From contig JABUFD010000002.1 of the NCBI GenBank assembly GCA_013314735.1, positions 868,001 through 932,000 of the forward strand: a stretch of DNA of 64,000 bases, given 5' to 3'. The DNA comes from Anaerolineae bacterium. Lineage in GTDB: Bacteria; Chloroflexota; Anaerolineae; Anaerolineales; Anaerolineaceae. A program made the position numbers and the translations under genes. The notes beneath the pieces are model-generated. The model did no database searches and had not been told where the DNA came from. It saw only the letters and a list, made by a program, of their open reading frames with translations. Below, piece by piece: positions 17,861 through 26,696 of this stretch. Numbering within the stretch: the stretch's first letter is position 1; each line of letters opens with the position of its first letter.

Positions 17861-17980
17861 CGCATTACTACTGGCGCGTTTCCTGCTGTGTTCTTTGTTG
17901 TAAATTGGTGGACTTTTGCTACAATCAGAGCAGTTTCCCTGATTTAAGTAACCTTCCCATTCGAACACGGAGAGAAAAAT

Positions 17981-18319
17981 ATGTCAGAAATTTATACCCC
18001 CGAACCCGGCAACTACCAGGCAGCGCCTGGTCCCAGCGGTGATTCCAGCAAGAATTGGATGGCGATTGTCGCCCTGATGGTTGGTATTCTCAGCCTGTGC
18101 GCCTGGCTGCTGCCGATTTGCGGTTTCCCCATCGCGATTGCCGGTATCGTGTTCGGCATCCTCGGGTTGAAATCGAACAAGCGCACCCTGGCGATTGTCG
18201 GCCTGGCAATGGCCGGCCTTGCCATCCTCGCGACCACCGTCAATGCTGTTCTGGGTGCCGCCCAGGCGATTGCTGATCCTACCATGTACCAGGACCTGCT
18301 GAACAACCTCGGCGGTTAA
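17981..18319 (+). CDS. DUF4190-like small membrane protein (first of tandem pair)
   Basis: A 112-residue protein: a short Pro/Gly/Ser-rich head starting MSEIYTPE, then two membrane helices (about 27-60 and 68-92) separated by GILGLKSNKRTLAIVGLAM. The loop GxxGLKSxKRTLAIxGL is typical of the DUF4190 group of two-helix proteins of unknown role. The gene 190 bases downstream is a paralogue with the same MSEIYTPE start, and both are preceded by a matching TTTGCTACAATCA promoter element, so gene and promoter were duplicated together. Confidence 0.8.
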   Translation: MSEIYTPEPGNYQAAPGPSGDSSKNWMAIVALMVGILSLCAWLLPICGFPIAIAGIVFGILGLKSNKRTLAIVGLAMAGLAILATTVNAVLGAAQAIADPTMYQDLLNNLGG

Positions 18320-18370
18320 TCCCGCGCCGACACCCGCCCTGGCAGCGAATGCCAGAACTCCAATACCAAC

Positions 18371-18404
18371 AACACCCGGTGAAATTATCCTTGCCGGGTG
18401 TTTT
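18371..18404 (+). terminator. intrinsic terminator between the tandem DUF4190 genes
   Basis: AACACCCGG (18371-18379) pairs with CCGGGTGTT (18394-18402), followed by a short T-run. Confidence 0.8.
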
Positions 18405-18509
18405 CATCCGTTGGCAGAATTTGTAATGTTAAACTTGTTTTGCGCTGCGCGTGAAGTTTGCTACAATCAATTAACCAGATTGGGCTGAACTAAAAAATAG
18501 GAGAGAACC

Positions 18510-18890
18510 ATGTCAGAAATCTATACCCCCGAAAACTTGCCCCCTTCCAGTTATTCCGCCCCGGGTGTGACTGCCCAGGGTGACCCCAGCAAAGACTGGA
18601 TGGCGTATGTTGCCCTCGGTTTGGGCATCCTCAACCTGTGCGGCATCTGTACCTTTTTCATTCCCTTTGTGTGCTGCATTACCACCCTGCTCAGCATTGG
18701 CGCGGTGGTATTTGGTATTCTGGGAATGAAATCCACCAAGCGCACGCTTGCCATCATCGGCCTGGCGCTGGGCGGGGTGGGCCTGCTGCTGCAGATCATC
18801 GCCAGCCTGATCGCCCTCATTGGCGGAACCTTCACCAGCTCCTTCGATCCTGAAATGTGGATGGAGCAGCTGGAAAATTTTGATTATTAA
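18510..18890 (+). CDS. DUF4190-like small membrane protein (second of tandem pair)
   Basis: A 126-residue paralogue of the preceding gene. It keeps the MSEIYTPE opening and the loop GILGMKSTKRTLAIIGLALGG between two membrane segments (about 33-68 and 75-105), but has extra cysteines (CGIC, CCI) and a slightly longer head. GGAGAG before the ATG and TACAAT about 50 bases upstream give it its own transcription unit. Function unknown; family assignment is by layout and loop motif. Confidence 0.8.
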   Translation: MSEIYTPENLPPSSYSAPGVTAQGDPSKDWMAYVALGLGILNLCGICTFFIPFVCCITTLLSIGAVVFGILGMKSTKRTLAIIGLALGGVGLLLQIIASLIALIGGTFTSSFDPEMWMEQLENFDY

Positions 18891-18955
18891 TTTCCAGAGC
18901 GGACCGTCGGAAGATTGCCTGTTCGGATCATTCCGACCCGGTAAGCCTTAATGAA

Positions 18956-18991
18956 AACCGCCTGCTGTTCATTTTCGTGCAGCAGGCGGTT
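18956..18991. terminator. bidirectional terminator
   Basis: AACCGCCTGCTG (18956-18967) pairs perfectly with CAGCAGGCGGTT (18980-18991) around a 12-base loop, between the convergent DUF4190 and trehalose synthase genes. Confidence 0.85.
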
Positions 18992-19018
18992 ATTCTTGCG
19001 TTGCCAGGGTGGGTTGGG

Positions 19019-20644
19019 TTACTGCATCAGCAGCCACTGGTATTCATACGGCCCCAACAGGGTGCGATGGTATTCATCCTCCGAAAATCCCTGCGGAATG
19101 CTGCTGAAGAGTTCAATTTTCTCACTGGCTTTGTATTCCGGCAGGTTGATGCGCACAGCCTGCTCACAGTCTGAGAAATTCGCCAGGGCGAGGATGCTTT
19201 CGCGGTCATCCACGCGCAGGATGGCAAGCACCGCCGGGTTGTCGGTTTCCACGAAGCTATACGTCCCGCGGCTGAAGGCCGTGTGCGCTTTGCGCAGGGC
19301 GATCAGGTGCTCCATCCAGTACCAGATGCTGTCCCGATCGGCCAGGGCATTTTCAACATTCACGGTGCAGTAGCCGTACTCGGAATCATCGATCACCGGG
19401 GCATAGGTCTCGTCGGCATCGGAAAAACCGGCATGGGTGGTGTTGCTCCACTGCATCGGTGTGCGCACGCCGTTGCGGTCGAAGAGCCAGATGTTGTCAC
19501 CCATGCCGATCTCATCGCCGTAATACAGGATCGGCGATCCGGGCAGGGCAAACAGCACCGCGTGGAGCAGTTCCACCTTGCGGCGGTCGTTATCGAGCAG
19601 CGGGAACAGGCGGCGGCGGATGCCGAGGTTGAGGCGCATGCGTTCCTCCGGGGCATATTGCTGCCACATCCATTGGCGTTCTTCTTCCGTAACCATTTCG
19701 AGGGTGAGTTCATCGTGATTGCGCAGGAAGGTGCACCACTGGCATGATGACGGAATTTCCGGGGTGCGCTGCATGATGTCGATCACATCGGAAACCTCTC
19801 CCTTTTTAATCGCCATGAACAGGCGCGGCATCACCGGGAAATGGAAGCACATCTGGAACTCATCACCGTCGGCAAAATACGGCCGCAAATCCCACGGCCA
19901 CATGTTGGCTTCGCCCAGCAGAATGGTGCCGGGGAATTCTTCCTCCATGAAGGCGCGGAAGTCCTTGAGGATGACGTGCGTTTCCGGCAGGTTTTCGCAG
20001 TTGGTGCCCTCGCGTTCGATCAAGTAAGGGACGGCATCGGCGCGGAAGCCATCCAACCCCATCGAGAGCCAGAAACGGGCAATGTCCTTGAACTCCTCAA
20101 TCACTTCGGGGTTGTCCCAGTTCAGGTCGGGCTGGGTGCGGTAGAAGCGGTGCCAGAAATACTGTCCCGCCACGTCGTCGTAGGTCCAGTTGGAGGGTTC
20201 AGTATCGAGAAAGATGATGCGGGTTTCGTTGTATTTCTGGTCGGTGTCGGACCACACATACCAGTTGCGGTAGGGTGAATCCTTGCTCTTGCGTGCCTCC
20301 TGGAACCAGGGGTGCAGGTCAGAGGTATGGTTCATCACCAGGTCGGTGATGATGCGGATGCCGCGTTTTTTCGCCTCGGATACCAGGAATTTGAAATCAT
20401 CCAGCGTGCCATAATCGGGATGGATGTCGTAATAGTTGGATATATCGTAGCCGTCATCACGCAGCGGGGAGGGGTACATCGGCGAAAGCCACAGGCAGTC
20501 GATCCCCAGGTCTTTGAAATAATCGAGTTTCTGTGCCAGGCCGATCAGGTCACCGTGCCCATCGCCGTTGCCGTCATTAAAGGCGCGGATGTAGACTTCG
20601 TAAAAAACAGCGTCCTTATACCAGGTCAGGTTTTTTTCTGTCAT
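19019..20644 (-). CDS. treS: trehalose synthase (maltose alpha-D-glucosyltransferase), GH13
   Basis: A 541-residue GH13 enzyme. [37 protein letters not shown] and the DGYDIS block are those of TreS, which interconverts maltose and trehalose. Catalytic positions are visible: [10 protein letters not shown] (nucleophile Asp), [10 protein letters not shown] (acid/base Glu) and FLRNHDEL (transition-state Asp). [14 protein letters not shown] and [11 protein letters not shown] support TreS over plain amylases. It lacks the fused maltokinase domain found in some actinobacteria. The start is ATG 20644, with AAGGAGC upstream; the 29 further in-frame codons upstream include the promoter (TACAAT) region. 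Cytoplasmic; likely role in compatible-solute or storage sugar metabolism. Confidence 0.9.
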   Translation of the reverse strand: MTEKNLTWYKDAVFYEVYIRAFNDGNGDGHGDLIGLAQKLDYFKDLGIDCLWLSPMYPSPLRDDGYDISNYYDIHPDYGTLDDFKFLVSEAKKRGIRIITDLVMNHTSDLHPWFQEARKSKDSPYRNWYVWSDTDQKYNETRIIFLDTEPSNWTYDDVAGQYFWHRFYRTQPDLNWDNPEVIEEFKDIARFWLSMGLDGFRADAVPYLIEREGTNCENLPETHVILKDFRAFMEEEFPGTILLGEANMWPWDLRPYFADGDEFQMCFHFPVMPRLFMAIKKGEVSDVIDIMQRTPEIPSSCQWCTFLRNHDELTLEMVTEEERQWMWQQYAPEERMRLNLGIRRRLFPLLDNDRRKVELLHAVLFALPGSPILYYGDEIGMGDNIWLFDRNGVRTPMQWSNTTHAGFSDADETYAPVIDDSEYGYCTVNVENALADRDSIWYWMEHLIALRKAHTAFSRGTYSFVETDNPAVLAILRVDDRESILALANFSDCEQAVRINLPEYKASEKIELFSSIPQGFSEDEYHRTLLGPYEYQWLLMQ

Positions 20645-20805
20645 GGCAGCTCCTTTTGGTGAATACAGAGTGAATCTTTCTTTATTGTAATGGATTTTCG
20701 GCGGGATGGTACTCAGGGTTTTCCGCATCATCCTGTTAAGCTTAAATTTCGCGGGAAAACGGGTATTTTAAGGCGATCCGGCCTCCGAAAGGGGGGAATT
20801 GCACG

Positions 20806-20811
20806 TATAAT
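20806..20811 (+). promoter_or_regulatory. -10 box upstream of the cobalamin riboswitch
   Basis: TATAAT at 20806-20811, about 20 bases before the first paired stem of the riboswitch. No convincing -35 is visible. Confidence 0.5.
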
Positions 20812-20831
20812 CATGCACACAACAGAGAACA

Positions 20832-20944
20832 CATTGAGGTAACCCGATGCCCGGATGCCAGGGTGTAAAGGTGGAAGCTGGTGCAAGTCCAGCGCTGTGC
20901 CGCAACTGTAAGCGAAACCGCAAGCCAGGATGCCTGCCTCAACA
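20832..20944 (+). promoter_or_regulatory. cobalamin (B12) riboswitch controlling the nrdD operon
   Basis: The central core GGAAGCTGGTGCAAGTCCAG with following GCCGCAACTGTAAGCG, and the B12 box AAGCCAGGATGCCTGCC, match the conserved cobalamin aptamer. TTGAGG (20834-20839) pairs with CCTCAA (20937-20942) to close P1. Downstream, AAAGG-GACAA-CCTTT followed by a T-run (20970-20988) could be a weak terminator in the expression platform; this last part is uncertain. In known cases B12 binding shuts off the downstream genes. Here that would repress the anaerobic ribonucleotide reductase when B12 is plentiful. Confidence 0.9.
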
Positions 20945-21048
20945 ATGCAAAACAGAAGTCTTTTCGAGCAAAGGGACAACCTTTTTTTGACCCAGAGGGG
21001 GGAAACTTTGACGCCCCGACTGCTCCCGGTGACAATATGGAGGTATGC

Positions 21049-23079
21049 ATGCAGTTAACAGAGGTGATCAAGCGCGACGGCAGCCGGCAGGCATTCGACC
21101 GCGAGCGAATCGAAAACGCGGTGCTGGCTGCCGCGCGCGCGGTAAGTGCCGATGTGGGCCGCTCGTGGGCTGAGATGATCTCGTGGTCGGTGGTGGGTTT
21201 GTTAAGTAAACGCTGCGCTGATAGTGGGGTGGAGTCGCCATCGGTGGAACAAATTCAGGATGTTGTGGAAGAGGTGCTGACCAAGTCCGACCAGTTCCAG
21301 ATCGCCAAGGCCTACATCCTCTACCGCCAGAACCGGGAACAAACCCGCGCCACCCGGCAGATGATGCTGGACGGCGAGCGTTTGATCGAAGATTACCTGC
21401 AGATCAGTGACTGGCGGGTTTCCGAAAACAGCAATATGAATTATTCGCTGCAGGGGTTGAATTTCTACCTGGCTTCGGCCACGGCTTCGAAGTACTGGCT
21501 GCACAAGGTGTATCCCGCCGAGGTGCGTGATGCCCACCTGGAGGCGGCAATTCATATTCACGACCTGGGAGCGATTTCGGTCTATTGCTGCGGATGGGAC
21601 CTGTACGATCTGCTGATCCAGGGTTTTGGTGGGGTGAGTGCCAAGGTGGAAAGCACGCCCCCCAAACACCTGCGCACCGCGCTGGGGCAACTGGTGAATT
21701 TTTTCTACACCCTGCAGGGTGAATCTGCCGGGGCGGTGGCGGTGTCCAATTTTGATACCCTGCTGGCGCCGTTTGTGTATTACGACCGGCTGGAGTACGC
21801 GCAGGTGAAACAATGCGTGCAGGAATTTATTTTCAACATGAATGTACCCACCCGGGTGGGGTTCCAGACGCCGTTTTCCAATATCACCATGGACCTGACC
21901 CCTCCCTCCTTTTTCCAGACCCAGCCGGTGGTGATCGGCGGGGAGTTCAGGGAACGCACCTATGGTGAATTCCAGGCGGAGATGGATTTGATCAATCGTG
22001 CTTTTGCCGAGGTGATGCTGGAAGGCGATGCCAAGGGGCGTGTGTTCACATTCCCGATTCCCACCTACAACCTGGGCAAGGACTTTAATTGGGAGAGTGA
22101 GGTGCTCCAGCCGGTGTGGCAGATGGCGGGAAAATACGGCATCCCGTATTTTGCGAATTTTATCAACAGCGACATGGACCCTGAAGACGCACGTTCGATG
22201 TGCTGCCGCTTGCGGCTGGATAACCGCGAATTGCGCAAGCGCCTGGGTGGGATGTTTGCCGCCGCCCCGCTGACGGGTTCGGTGGGGGTGGTCACCCTAA
22301 ACCTGCCGCACCTGGCGTACCAATCTGCTGATGAAGGGGAGTTCCAGCGGCGCGTGCTGCAGATGATGGAAGTGGCGCGCACCAGCCTGGAGATCAAGCG
22401 CAAGCTGTTGGAGCAGTTCACCGACCAGCGGCTCTACCCGTATTCAGCACACTACCTGCAATCGGTGAAAGCGCGCACCGGCAAATACTGGAGCAACCAT
22501 TTTTCCACCATCGGGCTGATCGGGATGAATGAAGCTGCCCTGAACCTGCTGGGCGAGGGGATTGACAGCGCGGCAGGGCACGCCCTGGCGCTGCGCACGA
22601 TGGATTTCATGCTGGGAGTCGTGGAACGCTTCCAGGCTGAAACCGGTCACCTGTTCAACCTGGAAGCCACCCCGGCGGAAGGCGCGAGCTATCGCCTGGC
22701 ACGCACGGACCGGCGGCAGTTGGCAGGAATTGTTACCGCTGGTACGGCCGATACCCCGTATTACACCAACTCATCGCAGCTGCCGGTCAATTTCAGCGAT
22801 GACCTGTTTGCCGTGCTGGACCACCAGGATACCCTGCAGGTAAAATTTACCGGCGGAACGGTGGTGCATATATTCCTCGGTGAGCAGATTGACGACTGGC
22901 GGCAGGTGCGCCTGTTGGTGCGCACCGTGGCGGAAAACTACCACCTGCCGTATTTCACCCTGTCCCCCACCTTCAGCATCTGCCCGGTACACGGATACCT
23001 GGCGGGCGAGCATGCCTACTGCCCGTACCCCCACAGCGAAGAAGAACTGGCGCAGTTTGGCGTCAGCGTCGAATCCTGA
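21049..23079 (+). CDS. nrdD: anaerobic (class III) ribonucleoside-triphosphate reductase, catalytic chain lacking the glycyl-radical tail
   Basis: A 676-residue protein. Residues 1-90 form an ATP-cone (VIKRDGSRQAFDRERIENAV). NYSLQGLNFYLASATASKYW, IHIHDLGAISVYCCGWD and the finger-loop SMCCRLRLD (C385, C386) are class III hallmarks. Near the end is the zinc region, C645-PVHGYLAGEHAY-C658-P. It then stops after GVSVES, so the RxVGY glycyl-radical segment is missing from this chain. That segment is encoded 30 bases further on as its own small gene. The fourth usual zinc cysteine is also absent here. ATG 21049 has GGAGG just upstream; the region before it is riboswitch. The enzyme reduces NTPs to dNTPs without oxygen. 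Confidence 0.92.
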   Translation: MQLTEVIKRDGSRQAFDRERIENAVLAAARAVSADVGRSWAEMISWSVVGLLSKRCADSGVESPSVEQIQDVVEEVLTKSDQFQIAKAYILYRQNREQTRATRQMMLDGERLIEDYLQISDWRVSENSNMNYSLQGLNFYLASATASKYWLHKVYPAEVRDAHLEAAIHIHDLGAISVYCCGWDLYDLLIQGFGGVSAKVESTPPKHLRTALGQLVNFFYTLQGESAGAVAVSNFDTLLAPFVYYDRLEYAQVKQCVQEFIFNMNVPTRVGFQTPFSNITMDLTPPSFFQTQPVVIGGEFRERTYGEFQAEMDLINRAFAEVMLEGDAKGRVFTFPIPTYNLGKDFNWESEVLQPVWQMAGKYGIPYFANFINSDMDPEDARSMCCRLRLDNRELRKRLGGMFAAAPLTGSVGVVTLNLPHLAYQSADEGEFQRRVLQMMEVARTSLEIKRKLLEQFTDQRLYPYSAHYLQSVKARTGKYWSNHFSTIGLIGMNEAALNLLGEGIDSAAGHALALRTMDFMLGVVERFQAETGHLFNLEATPAEGASYRLARTDRRQLAGIVTAGTADTPYYTNSSQLPVNFSDDLFAVLDHQDTLQVKFTGGTVVHIFLGEQIDDWRQVRLLVRTVAENYHLPYFTLSPTFSICPVHGYLAGEHAYCPYPHSEEELAQFGVSVES

Positions 23080-23109
23080 CCCATTGCATTCCCGAAAAGG
23101 AGCCAACCC

Positions 23110-23268
23110 ATGGACGAAAACCAGAACAATTCACAAACCCCGACCCAAAAACGTGTCCCCTGCGAAGTGTATTCCCGCATTGTGGGTTACCTGCGGCCGG
23201 TGCAGAACTGGAACAAGGGCAAGCAGCAGGAATTTAAGGACCGCAAGACCTTCACCCCCGGCAAGTGA
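23110..23268 (+). CDS. separate glycyl-radical domain peptide of class III ribonucleotide reductase
   Basis: A 52-residue peptide that corresponds to the C-terminal glycyl-radical segment normally fused to NrdD: EVYSRIVGYLRPVQNWNKGK, with G26 as the predicted radical glycine, followed by QQEFKDRKTF. C18 just before it could supply the zinc ligand missing from the large chain. It has its own ATG with AAAGGAG eight bases upstream. Its stop overlaps the nrdG start (TGATG), so the three genes are coupled. It lies in the same frame as nrdD, separated by a TGA stop and 30 bases, which shows it arose by splitting one gene. NrdG would install the radical on G26 and the peptide would have to dock into NrdD. 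Confidence 0.9.
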   Translation: MDENQNNSQTPTQKRVPCEVYSRIVGYLRPVQNWNKGKQQEFKDRKTFTPGK

Positions 23269-23960
23269 TGATCAAGGGCTGGATTCCCGCCTCGCTGATC
23301 GATTACCCGGGGCGGATTGCCGCGGTGTTGTTCCTGGGAGGCTGCAACCTGCGCTGCCCGATGTGCCATAACGCGGCGTTGATTGACCATCCACAGGAAA
23401 TTGACGATATTCCCGTGGGTAACATCCTGGCGCATCTTGCGGCGCGCAAAGGGAGGGTGACCGGCGCAGTGGTCAGCGGCGGGGAACCCTGTTTACAACC
23501 CGACCTGCCGGGTCTGCTGGGGCAGCTGCGCGCGGCCGGGGTCAGCCTCAAGCTCGATACCAACGGTACCCGCCCCGGCATGCTGAAGTCCCTGCTGGAT
23601 GCCGGGCTGCTGGACGCGGTTGCGATGGATATCAAAGCACCGCCGGCAAAGTACGCGGAACTGAGCGGCACAGCGGTAAACCTGTCGGAGATCGAGGAAT
23701 CGATCCGGCTGCTGCGTGCATGGGGGGGATGGGTCGAATTGCGCACCACGGTGGTGCCGGGTGTGCTGGGGGTGGATGAGATTAAAGTGATTGGGGCATG
23801 GCTGTCCGGGTTGCCGCGATACGTGCTGCAGCAATTTTCACCGCAGCATTGTTACGCGGAAGACTACCGCCGCAAAATACCACTACCCTCAAGTGTGCTG
23901 CGGCAGATGGCAGCCGCGGCGGCACCGTATTTTTCAGAAGTGCATCTGCGCGGGGTTTAA
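23268..23960 (+). CDS. nrdG: anaerobic ribonucleotide reductase activating enzyme (radical SAM)
   Basis: A 230-residue radical SAM protein. FLGGCNLRCPMCHN carries the CxxxCxxC cluster motif; VVSGGEPCLQPDL is the GGE SAM-binding block; LKLDTNGTRP and VAMDIKAP are conserved in NrdG and pyruvate-formate-lyase activase relatives. It begins MIKGWIPASLIDYPGR, which fits the NrdG type seen with NrdD. It abstracts hydrogen from the glycine of the neighbouring peptide. ATG 23268 shares one base with the stop of the glycyl-radical peptide; a GTG one codon earlier is possible. Confidence 0.92.
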   Translation: MIKGWIPASLIDYPGRIAAVLFLGGCNLRCPMCHNAALIDHPQEIDDIPVGNILAHLAARKGRVTGAVVSGGEPCLQPDLPGLLGQLRAAGVSLKLDTNGTRPGMLKSLLDAGLLDAVAMDIKAPPAKYAELSGTAVNLSEIEESIRLLRAWGGWVELRTTVVPGVLGVDEIKVIGAWLSGLPRYVLQQFSPQHCYAEDYRRKIPLPSSVLRQMAAAAAPYFSEVHLRGV

Positions 23961-24072
23961 CACCGGATGCTGGCTTTGCAGGAAACTGGCTTTGGATGCC
24001 GGATTTACCCTGTTGAGAGAACCCAATTTCCATTACAATAAAGGTACTGACAGAAAAGAGGTTTGAGAGACC

Positions 24073-25683
24073 ATGTCACAGGCACTCTATCGAAAATACC
24101 GTCCGATGGGATGGGCGGCGGTTTACGGGCAGGACCATATTGTACGCACGATCCAAAATGCTATGCGCAGTGGACGCGTGGGGCATGCCTACCTGTTCGC
24201 CGGGCCGCGTGGTACGGGGAAAACCTCCACCGCGCGCCTGCTGGCCAAAGCCGTCAACTGCCTGCATTCCGAGATCGACCAGCGCCCCTGCAATACCTGC
24301 ACCAACTGCCAGGCGGTGAATGACGGGCGCTTCCTGGATTTAATCGAGATTGACGCGGCCTCCAATACCAGCGTGGATGATGTGCGCGACCTGCGCGACA
24401 AGATCAATTTCTCACCCACGCAGGGCACCTACAAGGTCTATATCATCGATGAAGTTCACATGCTTTCCACCTCGGCCTTCAATGCCCTGCTGAAAACGCT
24501 GGAAGAACCGCCGCCGCATGTGATCTTCATCCTGGCGACCACTGAAGTTCACAAGATCCCCGCCACCGTGCTGTCACGCTGCCAACGGCATGCCTTCCGC
24601 CGGATTCCGGTACAGGATATTGTCGGGCAGTTGCAAACGATCTGTGACGGAGAAGGCTTTGATGTTCCTGAGGATGTGCTGTACCTGATCGCGCGCCAAT
24701 CCAACGGTGGCATGCGCGACGCGATTTCCCTGCTGGATCAGCTGGCTTCCACCGGCGATGCGCTTTCATTGGACCTGGCGCAGGAAGTGCTGGGCACCGC
24801 CACCAACCAGAGCGTGGTTGATGTGGCAGATGCCGTGCTGGCGCGGGATGCCGCCGCCGGGCTGCGCGCCATCCATCATGCCCTCGATGAGGGTTCTGAC
24901 CCGCGCCAGTTCGGGCGGCAGGTGGTGGAATACCTGCGTAACCTGATCCTGGTGCGCGTGGGCAATGCGGATATGATTGATGCCTCGGAAGAGCTGCGGA
25001 CACAGATGGCGCGCCAGGCGCAGGCGTTTGAGCCGGAGCGGCTGGTGGAAGTGATCGAACATTTCAACGCGGCGGCTTCTGATCGCAATACGAGCTGGTT
25101 CCCGGGTCTTCCGCTGGAACTGGCAATGGCACAGTCGGTGGAGCGCAAAGCGCAGGCGATGGTGATGCCGGCGCAGGCGGCTGCCGCCAAAGCCAATGAA
25201 CCGCAGACAAATGCGGTGGGCGCTCCAACCCCGACCCATGCAGCCGGGACGCACACCCCCGAAGCGGTGCCTGCCGCACCGGATGAGTTTGAATCCAACC
25301 CGGTACTGCTGGAAAACGGCAAAACCCTGACCATCCAGGACGTCAACCACAACTGGCGGCGGTTGCTGGCACTGGTGCGCAAGCACAATCCCAGCACGCA
25401 CGGCCTGCTGAATTCATGTAAAATACTCGCCCTCAAGAACGGCGAGCTCGTTCTCGGCTTCCAGAGCGATATTGTGCGCTCCAAAATGGAAGACGGGAAA
25501 AATATTGACCTGACCCGCCGGGCGATCGCCCACCTGATGGAAGCCAAGCTGGACGTACGCTGTGTTGTGATCAGCGACAAAGTGGATTTTTCCAGCATGG
25601 ATCCAACCGAAGCCGGCAGCGGCATGGTGGGCGAAGCGATCAACCTGGGCGGGCGGGTGCAGAAAAAAGAAAGCTTCCAGTAA
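24073..25683 (+). CDS. dnaX: DNA polymerase III subunit gamma/tau
   Basis: A 536-residue AAA+ clamp-loader subunit. AGPRGTGKTST (Walker A, K50), a four-Cys zinc module with CNTCTNC, IIDEVHMLST (Walker B) and ATVLSRCQRH (the SRC arginine finger) are all in place. After about residue 370 comes an Ala/Pro-rich linker and a tau-like C-terminal domain (VNHNWRRLLALVRKHNP). It loads the beta clamp onto primed DNA. It heads the widely conserved dnaX-ybaB-recR operon, the next gene starting 15 bases after its stop. Confidence 0.96.
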   Translation: MSQALYRKYRPMGWAAVYGQDHIVRTIQNAMRSGRVGHAYLFAGPRGTGKTSTARLLAKAVNCLHSEIDQRPCNTCTNCQAVNDGRFLDLIEIDAASNTSVDDVRDLRDKINFSPTQGTYKVYIIDEVHMLSTSAFNALLKTLEEPPPHVIFILATTEVHKIPATVLSRCQRHAFRRIPVQDIVGQLQTICDGEGFDVPEDVLYLIARQSNGGMRDAISLLDQLASTGDALSLDLAQEVLGTATNQSVVDVADAVLARDAAAGLRAIHHALDEGSDPRQFGRQVVEYLRNLILVRVGNADMIDASEELRTQMARQAQAFEPERLVEVIEHFNAAASDRNTSWFPGLPLELAMAQSVERKAQAMVMPAQAAAAKANEPQTNAVGAPTPTHAAGTHTPEAVPAAPDEFESNPVLLENGKTLTIQDVNHNWRRLLALVRKHNPSTHGLLNSCKILALKNGELVLGFQSDIVRSKMEDGKNIDLTRRAIAHLMEAKLDVRCVVISDKVDFSSMDPTEAGSGMVGEAINLGGRVQKKESFQ

Positions 25684-25698
25684 AAGGAGTCAAACAAC

Positions 25699-26061
25699 AT
25701 GGCAAAAGGATTTTCAAAACCCAAAAACATTCAGCGTGGTGCTTTCAATCAGGCCAGCATGATGAACCAGATTCAATCGATGCAGGACCAGATGGCGGAA
25801 GTGCAGGAAAAGCTGGGTGAAGAATTGGTGGAAGCCAGCGTGGGCGGCGGTGTGGTAAAGATCACCATGAACGGCCACCAGGAAGTGACCGCGGTCAGCA
25901 TCGCGCCGGAAATTCTGGAGGATGCCGACGCCGAAATGCTGCAGGACCTGCTGCTGTCGGCTTTCAACAGCGCGCTGGAACAATCCAAAGCGCTGCAGGA
26001 AGAACGCATGGGGGCTGTCACCGGTGGTCTGCAGGGGATGATGGGCGGGCTCCTCGGCTAG
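25699..26061 (+). CDS. YbaB/EbfC family nucleoid-associated protein
   Basis: A 120-residue DNA-binding protein. The middle shows the family pattern: an alpha helix MMNQIQSMQDQMAEVQEKL, then the beta strands VEASVGGGVVKITMNGHQEV and a C-terminal helix rich in Leu and Glu. YbaB forms tweezer-shaped dimers that bind DNA. A basic N-terminal stretch (AKGFSKPKNIQRG) and a Gly/Met-rich tail are extras. Position between dnaX and recR is the classical one and strengthens the call. Confidence 0.93.
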   Translation: MAKGFSKPKNIQRGAFNQASMMNQIQSMQDQMAEVQEKLGEELVEASVGGGVVKITMNGHQEVTAVSIAPEILEDADAEMLQDLLLSAFNSALEQSKALQEERMGAVTGGLQGMMGGLLG

Positions 26062-26068
26062 AGGCGCG

Positions 26069-26680
26069 ATGCCGATCCTGCCGGAACCGCTCCAGAACCT
26101 GATCGACGCCTTTGAATCCCTGCCGGGCATCGGTCCCAAGTCAGCCTCGCGGCTGGCGTTTTACCTGTTAAAAGCCCCGAATTACCTGTCGGACAACCTG
26201 GCCATTGCCCTGGCGGAGCTGAAAAAGCACACTGGCAGCTGCAAAGTGTGCTGCAACATTACCCTGGCGAAACAGGAGGTGTGCGATATCTGCGCATCGA
26301 GCCAGCGAGATGATGGGGTGGTATGCGTGGTAGAAGAACCCCTGGATGTGCTGGCGCTGGAACGCACCGGCGGGTTCAACGGGCGCTACCATGTGCTGCA
26401 TGGCGTGCTCTCACCGATTGAGGGCATTGGCCCGGAGGATTTGAAAATCCGGGAATTGTTCGAACGCCTGAAAGCCCATCCGGCTATCAAGGAAGTGATC
26501 CTGGCAACCAATCCCAGTATGGAGGGGGACGCCACGGCGCTCTATCTGCAGCGACAGCTGGGGGTTCTGCCGGTGCGGGTGACGCGACTGGCGCGCGGCC
26601 TGCCGGTGGGTTCTGACCTGGAATATGCCGATACCAACACCCTGCTGCGCGCCCTGGCGGGGCGGCAGGAATTGGATTGA
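26069..26680 (+). CDS. recR: recombination protein RecR
   Basis: A 203-residue protein of normal RecR length. Helix-hairpin-helix LPGIGPKSASRLAFYLL, zinc finger CKVC...CDIC (residues about 57-75), then the Toprim domain with VVEEPLDVLALERTG, GRYHVLHGVLSPIEGIGP and LATNPSMEGDATALYL. RecR acts with RecO and RecF to load RecA on gapped DNA. It begins eight bases after the YbaB gene, completing the dnaX-ybaB-recR operon. Confidence 0.96.
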   Translation: MPILPEPLQNLIDAFESLPGIGPKSASRLAFYLLKAPNYLSDNLAIALAELKKHTGSCKVCCNITLAKQEVCDICASSQRDDGVVCVVEEPLDVLALERTGGFNGRYHVLHGVLSPIEGIGPEDLKIRELFERLKAHPAIKEVILATNPSMEGDATALYLQRQLGVLPVRVTRLARGLPVGSDLEYADTNTLLRALAGRQELD

Positions 26681-26696
26681 ACTCAAGGGAGGCTGG

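Noticed and set aside
23077-23112. TGA read through as selenocysteine or suppressed stop, joining nrdD to the glycyl-radical peptide
   Set aside because: The peptide has its own ribosome-binding site and ATG, and I see no selenocysteine insertion stem after the TGA. The 30 bases between would give an unrelated linker. Kept as a remote alternative only.
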